A stretch of 64,000 bases of DNA from Nereocystis luetkeana (GCA_031213475.1 JARUPZ010000020.1:558001-622000); one strand, 5' to 3'. Shown: positions 36,701-45,585, counted from the stretch's first letter. The notes: generated by a model from the letters alone, not told the origin. Translations and numbers: made by a program.

Positions 36701-38237
36701 ACAAACAACATCAAAGCATTGCTAGGCCTTTCCAATCTAGTAATATTACATTCGAGGGAGAGCGAAGTCTCGGTGGATACGTAACCCAGCGAATCAATAT
36801 CAATACATGGCCATGCTCTTCCAACAAAATACAGTCGAGCAAGAGCGTAGCCTCGAGAGTTTTCAGTTGGAACTGCACGTTTTCCCAACCGAGTACATTC
36901 AAGAGAGAGCAAAGCCTCCGTTGTGCGCAGTTACTCATCGCCGCAATAGTTACGTCATACTTGCTCTTCGGTTGGTTTCGTTTTGATGTTTTGTTACGTT
37001 TCGTTCTTCGTAACGTTCAGCTTGTCCACCAACGTGGCCCACCTGATCCACAGCACAGGTGCTCATCTTGAACGAGTTTCCGTAATCCTGCTCCATCAGG
37101 AACATCGGGGGCCGACTGATGTCCGCCGCGCCTCCATTCCTCGGCAAGTCACCACGATCCTCGTCCCTACCGTGGCCGTAGCCGTAGCCGTTAATGTTGC
37201 CGTCGCTAGGGCAAACGCTTGAGCGGCGGCCGTGGCCACCCCGCCTCGAAAAAACCTCCATGTCGATGTGTTTTCCCTCCTCCAGGACGTCGTCGAGTGG
37301 GAGGAACATCATGTCCTGGATAATATCAACATGTTATATACGCACATCGGAGATATCAGATCAGATCAGAACAGATCAGATCAGAAGCCTGCTTAATCTA
37401 ATGGTCTAAATTTGTCAGGGCAGATAGCTCCTTGGCCTGTATGACTTAGTATGTATGACCTTTCAGGGCAAATATGTTCCTGATGTGTGTTATCTGCATG
37501 ATTTGTATTATCTAGCTCGTGTTGTCGGGTGGAAGCGTTATAACATAATCTGCATGACCCATCACGTGTCTCCTATTTTATACTTTGGATCTGTACTACA
37601 GAAACCCTGCACAAAATAATGTAGCGCTAAGTCAAGATCCTACAATCTCGATGATTTGTGCGTGATCTGTATGATGTGTATAATCTGTGTATGATCTGTG
37701 TGGTCTATCTCGTGTTGCGGGGTGGGAGCCACAAGATCTGAATGATGTACCACATGTTTCCTAGGTTGGGTTTGTACTGCAAAAACCCTGCACAAAATAT
37801 CGTAACGGCAAGTCAAGATCCAGACGATCTAATATAGATGATATATCTATTAATAGATGATATGTCCGACGTGTGAAAGATTGCATGAAAAACGGGCAGC
37901 ACGCTATAAATATGAACATGGATGCGATTTTACAAGCCAAGCAAGTTGCTACTTTACAGGGCCACCTAAAAACGAAAAAACTAGTACACAGTTTAGGTGC
38001 TGGAACTAAGGCGTAACGACCTAAGAAGCGAGAAAATAGCTACTAGGAATACTGCCGTAGGGATTTTCGCACGTCTACAACAGAAAGCGCGTGCCGACGT
38101 ACACGCGGTTTCATTCGACACACTGGGTGCGTATCACGAAACTTCTTACATGGCATGTCGGCCGCATCTCTTATCCTTTACCATACCCCGACAGCCCGCT
38201 CATGCTTCGTGTTGCCGATGCTGCAAGCCGTAATCGT

Positions 38238-38270
<33 letters not shown>

Positions 38271-39235
38271 TTCCCTCTATACTGTAGTCACGTTGATCAA
38301 GTCCCAAAGAGGACCAGACTGCCCCGTGGAACCCTCGTAGGTATGAAATCGGATTTGACGAGTTGTTAGCTGCAAGCAAAAGCACGACGTGCCCAGCGCC
38401 TGCCTGTCGCTACGCCTATCAACAATACTCCGCCGATCGTCAAACTAAGCGAGAAGCTTGCCATGTTCGTAACCTCTGGCTTGTTGGCCTTGACGGTCGC
38501 CTTGACGGGCGCGCGGTCGATTAGAGAATGTTTTTGATCGTGTGTGGTTTATGATTGCAGAGGACCAGAGGAAAACGAAGAGAGGAAACACAGAGCACGT
38601 TGGATGGCCGACCGACCTCTCCAGGAGAGAGCTCTGATGGTTACATGTTTACTTACAATAACGCCTCCAAACGATAATGAACCCGACCCAGACACCCCAC
38701 CTCTCCTCCTGCGTCGTCGTCTTCTCCGTCTTTCGCGTTGTGAGCATTGGCGCTCTGGTGGGTCCTCTGCTGGGTTAAGAATTCGATCGTCCTCAGCACT
38801 AGCTGGTACACGTGTTCCACCTTGCGGCTGTACACGGACGTCGACCCCTGAACAATGGACCGACATGCAGCATTCAGCTTGTTAGGACGAGGCCACCATA
38901 CGACACCATGCGAGATCACTTATTTCAACATCATAGGAGTGAAGATGGTTACCCCAGTGGTTCGTCAATAGATCGACGCTTGTAGGTACGCCGATACAAT
39001 GACGCTGGATGCTAAAATCTGATTGCGAAAACACTACCAAGGTATACATCGGTCGGAAGGTTGTTTGTTCAGTGGGAAAAACGTTTCACACCTGGATCAA
39101 GAGGGCCGCCTCTGCGAAATTAACCTTGGAAGCACCGCCATCCAAGGTGATGGTAATATCCTCCAAGTCCTCAAGGTAGTCCTCCAAGCTAGAAGCGATG
39201 TCCACGTCCCAGTTCTTCGCCAGGTCCCTGGTCAT
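24396..39235 (-). CDS. Condensin-2 complex subunit H2 (CAP-H2), 11 exons
   Basis: Kleisin-family subunit that bridges the SMC2-SMC4 ATPases of condensin II; works in the nucleus in chromosome compaction. Spliced length 2235 nt, 744 residues (human about 605); every exon junction keeps phase. Conserved blocks in order: [19 protein letters not shown] and [20 protein letters not shown] (N-terminal), [15 protein letters not shown], a DPWAPLD block, [74 protein letters not shown] and a Lys/Ala-rich tail. These line up one by one with CAP-H2 as I know it. The extra length is acidic and Gly-rich low-complexity sequence in exons 4 and 7. The first Met (39235) lies just inside the conserved domain, so a short 5' coding exon may be missing. 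Confidence 0.93.
24720..26195 (-). other. CAP-H2 intron 10: duplicated segment
   Basis: Holds TACCAGGTA at 24820-24828 and 25041-25049, and the 25530-25815 segment duplicated at 18.2/18.65 kb. No other gene seen. Confidence 0.6.
25530..25815. repeat. Paralogue of 18157-18815 without the SINE
   Basis: Runs continuously through the two blocks that flank SINE copy 2, so it shows the pre-insertion state. The duplicated text has an open frame ([17 protein letters not shown]) of unknown meaning. Confidence 0.8.
26196..26336 (-). CDS. CAP-H2 exon 10
   Basis: 47 codons: acidic [19 protein letters not shown], then [15 protein letters not shown] and LFLASLQL. Acceptor TTTCAG|GCG, donor CTC|GTGAGT. 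The donor runs straight into a small GGCACTC(GG) repeat in the intron. Confidence 0.92.
27904..28255 (+). mobile_element. GATC-rich inverted-repeat element, copy 1
   Basis: Opens CACACGTCGGGCAGATCA, the terminal motif of this family. The body has TGTATGATCTAGCTCAT and GGGTTGGATCTGT, and the right end fades after GTAGATGATCTGTC, about 15 bp before the exon 9 donor of CAP-H2. No coding capacity. Confidence 0.7.
28271..28397 (-). CDS. CAP-H2 exon 9
   Basis: 127 nt: [20 protein letters not shown], then a Lys-rich helix (KATKKVKDK). FDIH.YG is the signature of the CAP-H2 C-terminal domain. Acceptor TTCCAG|GCA, donor AAG|GTACGT. GATC-rich repeats sit within about 20-60 bp on both sides. Confidence 0.92.
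28430..28690. repeat. Degenerate GATC/ATATCA tandem repeat
   Basis: Units like CAGGACAGATCATATGTCCATT and TTTGATGATATATTATGTATTG repeat with a loose period of about 33-36 bp between exons 8 and 9 of CAP-H2, starting about 35 bp past the exon 9 acceptor. Confidence 0.7.
29696..29793 (-). CDS. CAP-H2 exon 8
   Basis: 98 nt: [20 protein letters not shown] and [12 protein letters not shown]. Acceptor TGCCAG|GAG, donor CTCAG|GTCAGT. Ends in phase 2. Confidence 0.92.
29794..30977. other. CAP-H2 intron 7
   Basis: No gene on either strand that I recognise. Its middle-right part (about 30725-30930) shares a repeat with 41785-42060. Confidence 0.55.
30725..30930. repeat. Dispersed repeat, copy 1 (partner at 41.8 kb)
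   Basis: CACCTCTCTTAAA, GCCTTCTCTC, CACAGTGGGA, TCCAGCCGATTAGGCC, CCCTCTCTTAAGTCGGGGTACCCAC all have counterparts in the same order at 41830-42055. No coding potential seen. Confidence 0.7.
30978..31313 (-). CDS. CAP-H2 exon 7
   Basis: 112 codons: [14 protein letters not shown], a Gly/Tyr/Asp-rich low-complexity insert ([13 protein letters not shown]), then [16 protein letters not shown], the start of the C-terminal winged-helix region. Acceptor TTACAG|CGC, donor ATC|GTAAGT. Confidence 0.9.
31672..31733. repeat. 13-bp perfect inverted repeat (hairpin)
   Basis: AGGTAACGTTAAT at 31672-31684 and ATTAACGTTACCT at 31721-31733, with a 36-bp loop holding a T-run. Lies in CAP-H2 intron 6, about 70 bp before exon 6 ends on the plus-strand side. 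Confidence 0.8.
31816..31936 (-). CDS. CAP-H2 exon 6
   Basis: 121 nt. [20 protein letters not shown] corresponds to the SFADMEVLYW... helix of CAP-H2. Acceptor TTGCAG|GAC, donor GGG|GTGAGC. The first base completes the codon split with exon 5. Confidence 0.9.
32092..32290 (+). mobile_element. GATC-rich element, copy 2 (partial)
   Basis: TTCCTGATCTGTATGATCTAGCTCATG, GGGTTGGATCAGTACT and CTGTAGATGACCTGTCC follow the order of copy 1. No left terminal motif. In CAP-H2 intron 5. Confidence 0.65.
32709..32920 (-). CDS. CAP-H2 exon 5
   Basis: 212 nt. [29 protein letters not shown] and [14 protein letters not shown] match the DPW...PF.KGRPY segment of animal CAP-H2. Acceptor ATCAG|CCG, donor GAC|GTAAGA. 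Ends in phase 2, matching exon 6. Confidence 0.9.
34774..35296. mobile_element. Non-autonomous DNA transposon, ~520 bp
   Basis: Ends are imperfect inverted repeats of about 35 bp: TTAGGGCCGATCTTATCGAG...GGGCAAAATAAACG on the left and the matching CGTTAATTTTGCCC...CTCGATAAGACCGGCCCTTAA on the right. The inside is A-rich and holds a short direct repeat (GAAACCGGGGGA...AAGTGGCTGTGGCG at 35168 and 35229). No transposase seen. Confidence 0.75.
35545..35648 (+). mobile_element. MITE family 1, copy 4
   Basis: Opens TACGGGGGACCATCGTTAATAGGACC in shortened form and closes GGTCCTATTAACTATAGTACCCCGTAA. Core ATTGTTAGTAAAAATGG as in copy 2. In CAP-H2 intron 4. Confidence 0.85.
35706..35935 (+). mobile_element. 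GATC-rich element, copy 3
   Basis: TTCCTCATCTGTATGATCTG, GGGTGGGAGCCGTAAAATCTGC, TAGGTTGGATCTGT, CGGCAGGCTAGGATCTAGATG and a right terminus GATTTGTCCGACGCGTGG. It ends about 20 bp from the exon 4 donor of CAP-H2. Confidence 0.75.
35958..36269 (-). CDS. CAP-H2 exon 4
   Basis: 104 codons from [10 protein letters not shown], then a long acidic/Gly-rich linker ([18 protein letters not shown]). Acceptor AACCAG|TCG, donor CAG|GTGAGG. The linker is species-specific filler between kleisin domains. A GATC-family repeat ends about 20 bp from its donor. Confidence 0.85.
36740..36925. repeat. Degenerate tandem repeat in CAP-H2 intron 3
   Basis: Three loosely similar units around GAGAGCGAAGTCTC, AAGAGCGTAGCCTCGAG and GAGAGCAAAGCCTCCG, about 75 bp apart. 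Old and diverged. Confidence 0.5.
37043..37315 (-). CDS. CAP-H2 exon 3
   Basis: 91 codons from [10 protein letters not shown] to [10 protein letters not shown]. Acceptor ATCCAG|GAC, donor CAG|GTGGGC. The end is fixed by the match across the junction (MSTC..., then GALLIEGST in exon 4). GATC-rich repeats begin a few bases beyond the acceptor. Confidence 0.9.
37340..37892 (+). mobile_element. GATC-rich elements, copy 4 (two units)
   Basis: AGATCAGATCAGAACAGATCAGATC, then two tandem bodies (about 37430-37660 and 37660-37892), each with the GGGTTGGATCTGTACT-like block and AACGGCAAGTCAAGATCC-like block. The right terminus is TGTCCGACGTGTGAAAG. The left end lies about 25 bp from the exon 3 acceptor of CAP-H2. 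Confidence 0.7.
38241..38272. repeat. (TA)n microsatellite
   Basis: About 32 bases of alternating TA in CAP-H2 intron 2. Confidence 0.95.
38701..38847 (-). CDS. CAP-H2 exon 2
   Basis: 49 codons starting [18 protein letters not shown], which continues the helix of exon 1. Acceptor TTCAG|GGG, donor GAG|GTGGGG. A stronger-looking donor (GTAAGT, about 38650) would break the phase with exon 3, so I prefer 38701. Confidence 0.85.
39092..39235 (-). CDS. CAP-H2 exon 1 (first seen)
   Basis: 48 codons: [30 protein letters not shown] and [10 protein letters not shown], the most conserved N-terminal kleisin segment. The donor is CAG|GTGTGA. Starting at ATG 39235 gives MTRDLAKNW; homologues have about 15 residues more in front, and a GACCAG|GGAC acceptor at this point would allow an upstream exon. 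Confidence 0.88.
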
Positions 39236-40500
39236 CACGTTTCACGGATTCGACATGAGTACAGCACAAAACCGCTGCCTGAGACCAACTTGAGAGCAGC
39301 ACAAAACCGCTGCCCGAGACCAAACTTGAGCATAACACAAAACCATTGCCTCAAGCCACACCTACTTGAGGACCACGATGCCAGTACTTCAGTGTTTGGA
39401 CCAAAGGTTAAACTATCGCACTTGCGACAACAAGAGGCATGTGAGCAAGTGAAGCAGAGTCAGTCATCATGCAAGGGGGCATTTGGAGGAGCAGTCGTCG
39501 GACAACCGTAGTGATCGTCGCAATGATGGGGGCTCGGTCCAATAGAGACGTGTTACCCCTGGAGGGCAAAAGACCGAATAACACGGATCATACTATTAAT
39601 AAGACAACACACCCCGTCGGATGATATTTCACATCTGGTTTTCTCGACAAAGGGGAGAGTGTAAAGAAACGCCTACATACATATCGTACGTCTATGGAAG
39701 TATCTCGACCATATCGTTCCAACCCAGCGAACCTGTCCAGATCATACGGCCCGCACGCCGTAACATGAACTAGATCATATAGATCATACAGTTCAGGAAA
39801 CTGGCTCTTCCCTGAAATATTTAGATCATTACCTACGGGAATCGACGATCTGTCCGACTTGTGAAATACTGGAACTCCGAAAAATCGGGATTTCTGTAGT
39901 ATTCTTCTGCGCCTTCACCGATCATTTAAACTATTAATAAGTGTCAGGTATTGGATTAGTTTAGGCTTCCTGCCCCGAAGCAGGGGGGGCTTACCCTGGA
40001 GAAGACACCCACCCCCGCGCGGAGTGCGCTGTGCGTGCTCAGCGCGGTGGCGCTTCCGGCGTTACATTGAACCTAAAATATGGAATCATCTTTGTTCCAA
40101 TACTGGATTCACCTGTGTGCCTTTCCATGATACGGGCGTATTGCACAATCTTAACATTGCGGAACATTACCTGATTGGCTGGAGGAGGTGCTTAAAACGC
40201 TCCTCGCGCTCGTTTTCCGCCGCTGTGCTCATGGTTCGCGGCTCCTATGCCAGCTCCGTCTTGGCTGTTTATAGCTTCCAAGGGCCGAATTTGCCCCTGT
40301 CCGTCGCTCCAAGCCTAGGTAGGTGTCCTCGCCGATCCGTAATCTCAGTCGCATGCACTTTTTCCTTCCCGGTGGTTGTTTCTGGGGAATACATAATGTG
40401 GTCGGTGGGGGTCACGGTTTAAGAACTGTCACTTAAAATACAACTACTGGTTTAAGAGAGGTTGAACGACTTGGCACGGCCGTATAAAAATCAGCTTGAT
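39236..40500. other. CAP-H2 upstream region
   Basis: No conserved gene. A short direct repeat, CACAAAACCGCTGCC, at about 39260 and 39310. A GATC element (39700-39875) lies here. The 132-codon plus frame 40024-40422 has no recognised domain. A missing first exon and promoter of CAP-H2 may lie here. Confidence 0.5.
39700..39875 (-). mobile_element. GATC-rich element, copy 5
   Basis: CCAACCCAGCGAACCTGTCCAGATCAT and ATGAACTAGATCATATAGATCAT are the reverse complement of the body in copies 1-4. The right terminus GATCTGTCCGACTTGTG is conserved. Confidence 0.7.
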
Positions 40501-40712
40501 CAGGGCTTTTCACGTGTCATGATCCGACCCGCGGGTAGAATCAGGAAAAAATTGGAATCTCACGGGTCGAGTCGAGTCGAGTCGAGTCGAGTCGGGTCAG
40601 GAGTCACGAGGTTTCCAAACTCGTACGGGTCGCGTCGGGTCGAGTCACCCTTACCCGACGCAACCCAACCTGACCCGCGAGGTCTGATCCGACACGTGAA
40701 CAGCCCTGAATA
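40501..40712. mobile_element. GACCCG-rich inverted-repeat element, copy 1
   Basis: Ends are inverted repeats: CAGGGCTTTTCACGTGTCATGATCC on the left, GATCCGACACGTGAACAGCCCTG on the right. The inside is a long imperfect hairpin of CGGGTCG(A)GTC repeats, including five GAGTC units, against ACCCGACGCAACCCAACCTGACCC. No coding capacity. Confidence 0.75.
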
Positions 40713-40836
40713 TATTACTACAGCACTAGGTACCCATCCCGGTTCAAGCACTTTGAGAGCCGGAGATAGCGGCCAAAACAAGGGCAACTTCAATGGTGGT
40801 GTTATCAAACATTTAGGACGAGGAGAGTAGCTTTAG

Positions 40837-41124
40837 CAATCTGGGAGAAGGGATCTTTAGGGATTTTTTTGACTTGAAAAATGAGTAGTGTGGTCTGCAT
40901 TTCGGAATCGTCGTCCGCAACTGAGAAATTTCCTGGTTCGATGCAAACGCGGCGCAGCCGCGTTTCTGGCGAGTTTTGGCCCGTTTTGGCTGCGGTTTGG
41001 GGTCAGGGTTAGGGTTAGGGTTAGAGTCAGGGGTTGGGTTGGGTCTCCGCCCGTACCTTGATTCCGACAGGAACCCAAAAACCCTGAACAGCCTACCAAC
41101 CTAAAGATCCCTTCTCCCAGATTG
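40837..41124. mobile_element. Inverted-repeat element with telomere-like core
   Basis: Perfect 25-bp terminal inverted repeats, CAATCTGGGAGAAGGGATCT... at 40837-40861 and its complement at 41100-41124. The inside carries GGGTTAGGGTTAGGGTTAG at about 41008 and an ORF-free body. TTA-like bases flank both ends. Non-autonomous DNA transposon. Confidence 0.8.
41008..41028 (+). repeat. Interstitial telomere-like repeat
   Basis: Three TTAGGG units, part of the inverted-repeat element above. Variants continue to about 41050 (GGGTTGGGTTGGG). Confidence 0.85.
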
Positions 41125-41460
41125 TTAAAGGTCCTCTAGGAGGTATCGAGCAGCGGGAGCGCCAAGAAGCACGGGTAGCATCATGTGGCGTCTGTGCCCT
41201 TACGGCTCCTAGTAGTAGCATTGGTTACTCCGGACTGAAAATAGTGTACATTAGTGTCATCCCCCAAGCACGCAGTGGCCGCTGCTGTAACCATAATCAC
41301 TTTTCTGTTCACTTTTTCGCCTTCGAAGTCCTAAGAGGGTTAAGAGAAGTTCGCTTCCATAAGAACAGCTCAAACAGGCCTGACACTGTCACACTCACGA
41401 TCCAAGTGTGTAAGGATTCTACAACACTACAGTACAGTATAACAACATCCATGTTTGACT
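41125..41460. other. No recognised gene
   Basis: Intergenic; nothing recognised. Confidence 0.45.
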
Positions 41461-41600
41461 TGCACACGACCACAGCACAAGTACAGCAGTACGAGTGCAG
41501 CTGCTCTACCAAACCTTATCGTTACGTAGTTGCACACGACCACAGCACAAGTACAGCAGTACGAGTGCAGCTGCTCTACCAAACCTTATCGTTACGTAGT
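41461..41600. repeat. 70-bp exact tandem duplication
   Basis: TGCACACGACCACAGCACAA starts at 41461 and 41531. The two 70-bp units look identical by eye, so it is recent. Confidence 0.95.
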
Positions 41601-41784
41601 TACAGCAGCACCGTAAAGCCAAAGCCATCATAGTTAATAAATAGTGTATTCCAGGCAAAAATACCGCAGGTGTTACGCGTGCCGCTGTACGAGTTGTAAC
41701 ACCAGGATGTGCAACTCGAAGTCGCTAGCTGCCCGCAGTGCCCCTCGGTGTTCGGTATCACTATCATAATATCCTATTGAGCTA

Positions 41785-42060
41785 CAGCGGATACTCCGAC
41801 TTGAGCGGTGCGGTACACACCGAAAACACCTCTCTATGAATCGCCTTCTCTCTGATGCACAGTGGGATATACCAGGTACCTTTAGAACCGCAGTCCCGTT
41901 TGGGGACAAAACTACTTGAAAATGGACTGGTTTGTCCCCAGAACGGGACTGCGGTTCTAAAAGGGTTAATAAGCGTAGGGGAGTCCAGCCGATTTGGCCT
42001 CTCTTAACTGCACAACTGTCTTGGGGGTGCCCTCTCCTAAGTCGGGGTGCCCACTGCATT
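41785..42060. repeat. Dispersed repeat, copy 2, with hairpin insertion
   Basis: Matches 30725-30930 block by block (CACCTCTCT, GCCTTCTCTCTGATGCACAGTGGGATA, TCCAGCCGATTTGGCC, CCTAAGTCGGGGTGCCCAC). The extra ~90 bp is the hairpin at 41879-41963, which copy 1 lacks. Confidence 0.7.
41879..41963. mobile_element. Foldback hairpin element
   Basis: Arms CTTTAGAACCGCAGTCCCGT...GGGGACAAA and TTTGTCCCC...ACGGGACTGCGGTTCTAAAAG, about 33 bp each, around a ~20-bp loop. It sits inside a repeat whose other copy lacks it, directly after TACCAGGTA (41870-41878). Confidence 0.75.
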
Positions 42061-42233
42061 ACAAATACACAGAGCGCGACTTTGGTCCCGCTCGGTTTCC
42101 TAAAGAGTATTTTTGTAACGCGGGAGATCGGAAAAGGCGGAGAATAGGCCTCGAAGGCAGTATCATGTCTGACCCTACAGCTCGTGGAGCACATCAACAA
42201 AAATAGGGTTGTAGGAGCACACAATAGACAGCA

Positions 42234-42248
42234 ACAACAGCAGCCGCA

Positions 42249-42279
<31 letters not shown>

Positions 42280-42292
42280 GGCGGCGGCGGGG
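42234..42292 (+). repeat. CAG/CGG-rich microsatellite
   Basis: CAGCAGCAGCAGAAGCAGC passing into GGCGGCGGCGGGGG. No reading frame of interest. Confidence 0.9.
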
Positions 42293-42763
42293 GCTGCCAA
42301 CTGCTCTTCCGGGTCTCAAAGATTGTCGTGTTGTCTCCCCATTGCCAAGCGCAGAAGTGTCTACCGTGTGCTGTGTGATACAGGAAACTCCCTCAAAAGT
42401 GAACCAACCGAAGATGTCAAGGGGTAGACGCCTTGACAGACAGCCTTGACAGCTAAAACCCGGGGGCGCGAACTATATTTTCCTTTCAAAGCAACAACAC
42501 TATAAATTTCTGTGAACGCCCATCCTCCTGCATCTCAACAAAAACGAACCTCAGTGCGGCACACTTGTGGCGACGGGCCTTGATCTTGACATCGTCATTA
42601 CATATGGCAACTGCGCGACTACAGCAGTAGAAGCCTCATTGGGTTCGAGGGCTGCTCTGTGCGTCATTGCCGGTTTTCCGAGTGATCTCAAAGCTTGCAA
42701 TTCAGAACTCAGTTCCAGTATGGCTGGTTGAGGCACGGGTGCTTACTACGTAGAGCTTGCCGC

Positions 42764-42921
42764 TTATTCGAGAAAATGGTTGAGGGTCGCTATGTGCGAG
42801 ACGAATAGAACTAACCCTGACCCTAACCCTAGGCCAATCAGACCAAATCAATACCAGGTATTGGATAGCGTTATTCCCTTGGCCACATATACAACTGCAC
42901 CTCACCCATTTTCTCGAATAA
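42764..42921. mobile_element. Small inverted-repeat element with telomere-like core
   Basis: Arms TTATTCGAGAAAATGG (42764-42779) and CCATTTTCTCGAATAA (42906-42921) are perfect complements, with further partial pairing inside. The body includes CCCTGACCCTAACCCTAGG and TACCAGGTA (42852-42860). Confidence 0.7.
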
Positions 42922-45423
42922 ATGGTAATGTCTGTAAACTCTACTGGTCTGCTGGGTTGAGGTCCCGCTCTGGGCGTAAACGCAAGGACCGTGCGGCACC
43001 AATATTTATATCCCGACGTTTCTTACATTTCCGTAGGGAGGGGTGTCATATCATACGACTGCACTGGTCAGGCGGCAGAGATAGATCGAGCGGGGATGCA
43101 GGCACAAGGCACACCGACGATAAGGGCTTCGGCGCATGCGCTGGGGGCATGCGGTCGGTCTGGGTGTCGGTTATCGGTACTTGTACTGAACCGTGAAGGG
43201 GTTGGCGCAAAACGTTCAAAATATCGCGTGAGTCTAGCTCGAGCCTGGACATGCTTGAAAAGCCTGAAAAGGTGCATCACGAAAAGGTGTTTCAAGAGCA
43301 GTGCATCGAGATGTGACAAAAGAAATATGCTAAAACTTCGCACCGATATTTACAGTAGTATGGGTACGACTGTTTTTTTTTTCCTCTGGCGATGGAGCAA
43401 TGAAGAGGAAACTCTTAGCAATACCAAAGCTGGTTCCACCATCGAAACTACTGCAGCGATACGTATAAAAAGGCGACTCGTTTGCCTTGCCTTGCTGTGT
43501 ACCAGGTGTATACCTGGTACCTGGTACCAGGTATGTATTAATAGTCTACGCCTCGACATTTGCTGGTCTTGCCGATGTGTCGTACAAGTTTTTTTTCAAG
43601 TGTTGGCCACCTCGCCTGCGGGGGGGGGGCACGACAGATTGTTTCTCCTAGATTTTGCTTTTTTTTTTTCTTTTTCTCTTTCGATTTGTCTACGTCCTTT
43701 GTATTTGTTTTCTAGTTGATTGTTTCTTTTCGTTTCACTATTTCATAGATTGCGTATGTCGTGTCTGTCGTATCTAGTTGATGACATGGCTTTGCATTGC
43801 CCACTGCAGTGCTTACTGCACACGTGGCAACGTAGTATCTCTGTGGCGTAGCTTGGTGACCACAGAACTTGTATCTCGTCTAGGATTGGAGAATCGGCAC
43901 GGACACTGGTTGTGCTGGATGTCGACGGGTAGAAAGAACGGTTTAATGTGAAGAACACACACACACTATTGGTTGTAATCGGAGTAAACCACACTTTACC
44001 GACGGTCACAGACAGGCCCGACCAAGGTGGAAGAAACGAACCGGGTTCGAACCGGTACACGAAAACTTGACAGGGTTTTCCTCTCGCTCTCCGGCGCGGA
44101 AAAAAAAAAGAAAAAAACATATAAATAGGTGTACAGCAGCAACAGCAGCCAGAACAACAGCTCGCAAAGCTACGAAACACCACAACTTTACCTGCGTACG
44201 TGATGCTGTAGTGCTGGATTGATCCTGTGTCCTGTGCTGCTGCACGGTGTTCGCAGGAGCTCTACGAGTACTCGCGTAGTATCATGCCATCATGCTGCTG
44301 TACCGGTACCGGTACGTACGAGTACGACATCAGATAGCCTACCGGCACTCGCACGATCACGAGGTACATTTCAAACCACGCCAACAGCCTTGATGCTATT
44401 ATAATATCGATAATATCAATGCAATGAATATGAATAATTCAGACCAGGTAGGTATCCGTGTCCGTAGGGAGAGACGCCCAAAATACCGGAAGGCAATAAG
44501 AACACCAACAGCCACATGGCATGCATTGTACACTGTACAGATTATGGCACACATAAGTAGTTGTTGTCGTTGTGGTCGTTGGCAGGGGGGGGGGCAGAGC
44601 AATTAGCAGTCTGGGTGCCGCGACGTCGTCACTGACTGTTCCGCCTCGGCTCGCCTCTTGCTTGCTACCAGGTACCTGGTACGTGGTAGACTACGTACCG
44701 TTGTACCTGTATCTCAAACGATAGACTGCTGTTGGTTTCGAGCAAATTGCCCAGATCTATGTAGCGTTCGGGCGACAGCGTAGCACATTGCAGTGTAACA
44801 GTGGCTTGAGAAGTGATCGCATGGCGAGCTCCCCTCCGGTCCAGCAGCTTGCGTGCTGATGTGTTGGTGTGTTGTGTTGGCATGTCTGATGTTGGGAGTC
44901 GTGAGCAATTGCCTCACAAACAGTGCAGCAGTGTTTGGTTCAAAAATCAGGCTCTCCAGCATACTCACCCAGTTGTCCAGCTTTCCAGTGAAATCTTCTA
45001 CTTTCTAGTCCTCGCTCCTCTCTCGCCCTTTTTCCCTCCCCTTGTGCTCGTCCTGACTCCGTCTCCACCTCGTTCAGCTGCTAATGGTGGGGTAGAACGC
45101 TGCCAAGTTCGAGGCGAGGGAGAAAAACTCCAAACGGTCGATAAGACGTACGTGAAACACGCCTCTAAATATTGTCGAAACCCGGGATGTGGTGTAACCG
45201 CCGAACACACGCCTTTTGGTCCCTGCTTCGTGATTGACGGCGACACGGCCATGGCCATGATACAGGCGGTATACCGAGGCCCACCACTGCATGAACGTAT
45301 AGTGAGCCGGAGGAATGTAATGTAGACCTTGAGGCAACGCGTTTACTTCCCTGTTCGCCAATCACCAGCGCGTTTGGCAAACTTTGATTTTTCTGATTTG
45401 GAGACTATCGACTCTATTTCAGT
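42922..45423. other. Intergenic, 5' side of CFAP57
   Basis: No gene recognised. Holds a cluster of overlapping TACCTGGTA/TACCAGGTA motifs at 43511-43533, another pair at 44666-44681, and a GGTTCGAACC box at about 44042 followed by an A-run at 44100, which might be a very degraded SINE. The promoter of CFAP57 should lie near the right end. Confidence 0.5.
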
Positions 45424-45585
45424 ATGGCGGATACTCGTGCCGTGTCCGATGTGCTGAGCCACGGGCACCTGTTCGGACTGAAGACGGACGTGAAGAGCAA
45501 TGTACATTACGTTGAGGAGCACATGGTTGCATACCCTTGCGGCCACAGCGTTGTGTTTCTCCACCTCGAAACGCACGCTCAACAG
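45424..45585 (+). CDS. CFAP57 exon 1
   Basis: 54 codons from ATG: HLFGLKTDVKSNVHYVEEHM and VAYPCGHSVVFLHLE match the CFAP57 start. Donor CAG|GTGAGT. An acceptor-like TATTTCAG ends one base before the ATG, so a 5' UTR intron may be spliced there. Confidence 0.92.

Noticed and set aside
38549-38866. Arg-rich frame (ten Arg in a row)
   Set aside because: It is an off-frame reading of CAP-H2 exon 2's acidic GAC/GAA run and the intron beyond.
40024-40422. 132-codon plus-strand frame
   Set aside because: No recognised domain and no splice-linked partner; not enough to call a gene.
44030-44115. Possible third SINE or tRNA (GGTTCGAACC box plus A-run)
   Set aside because: Only the box and an A-rich run are present; the rest does not match the two SINE copies.
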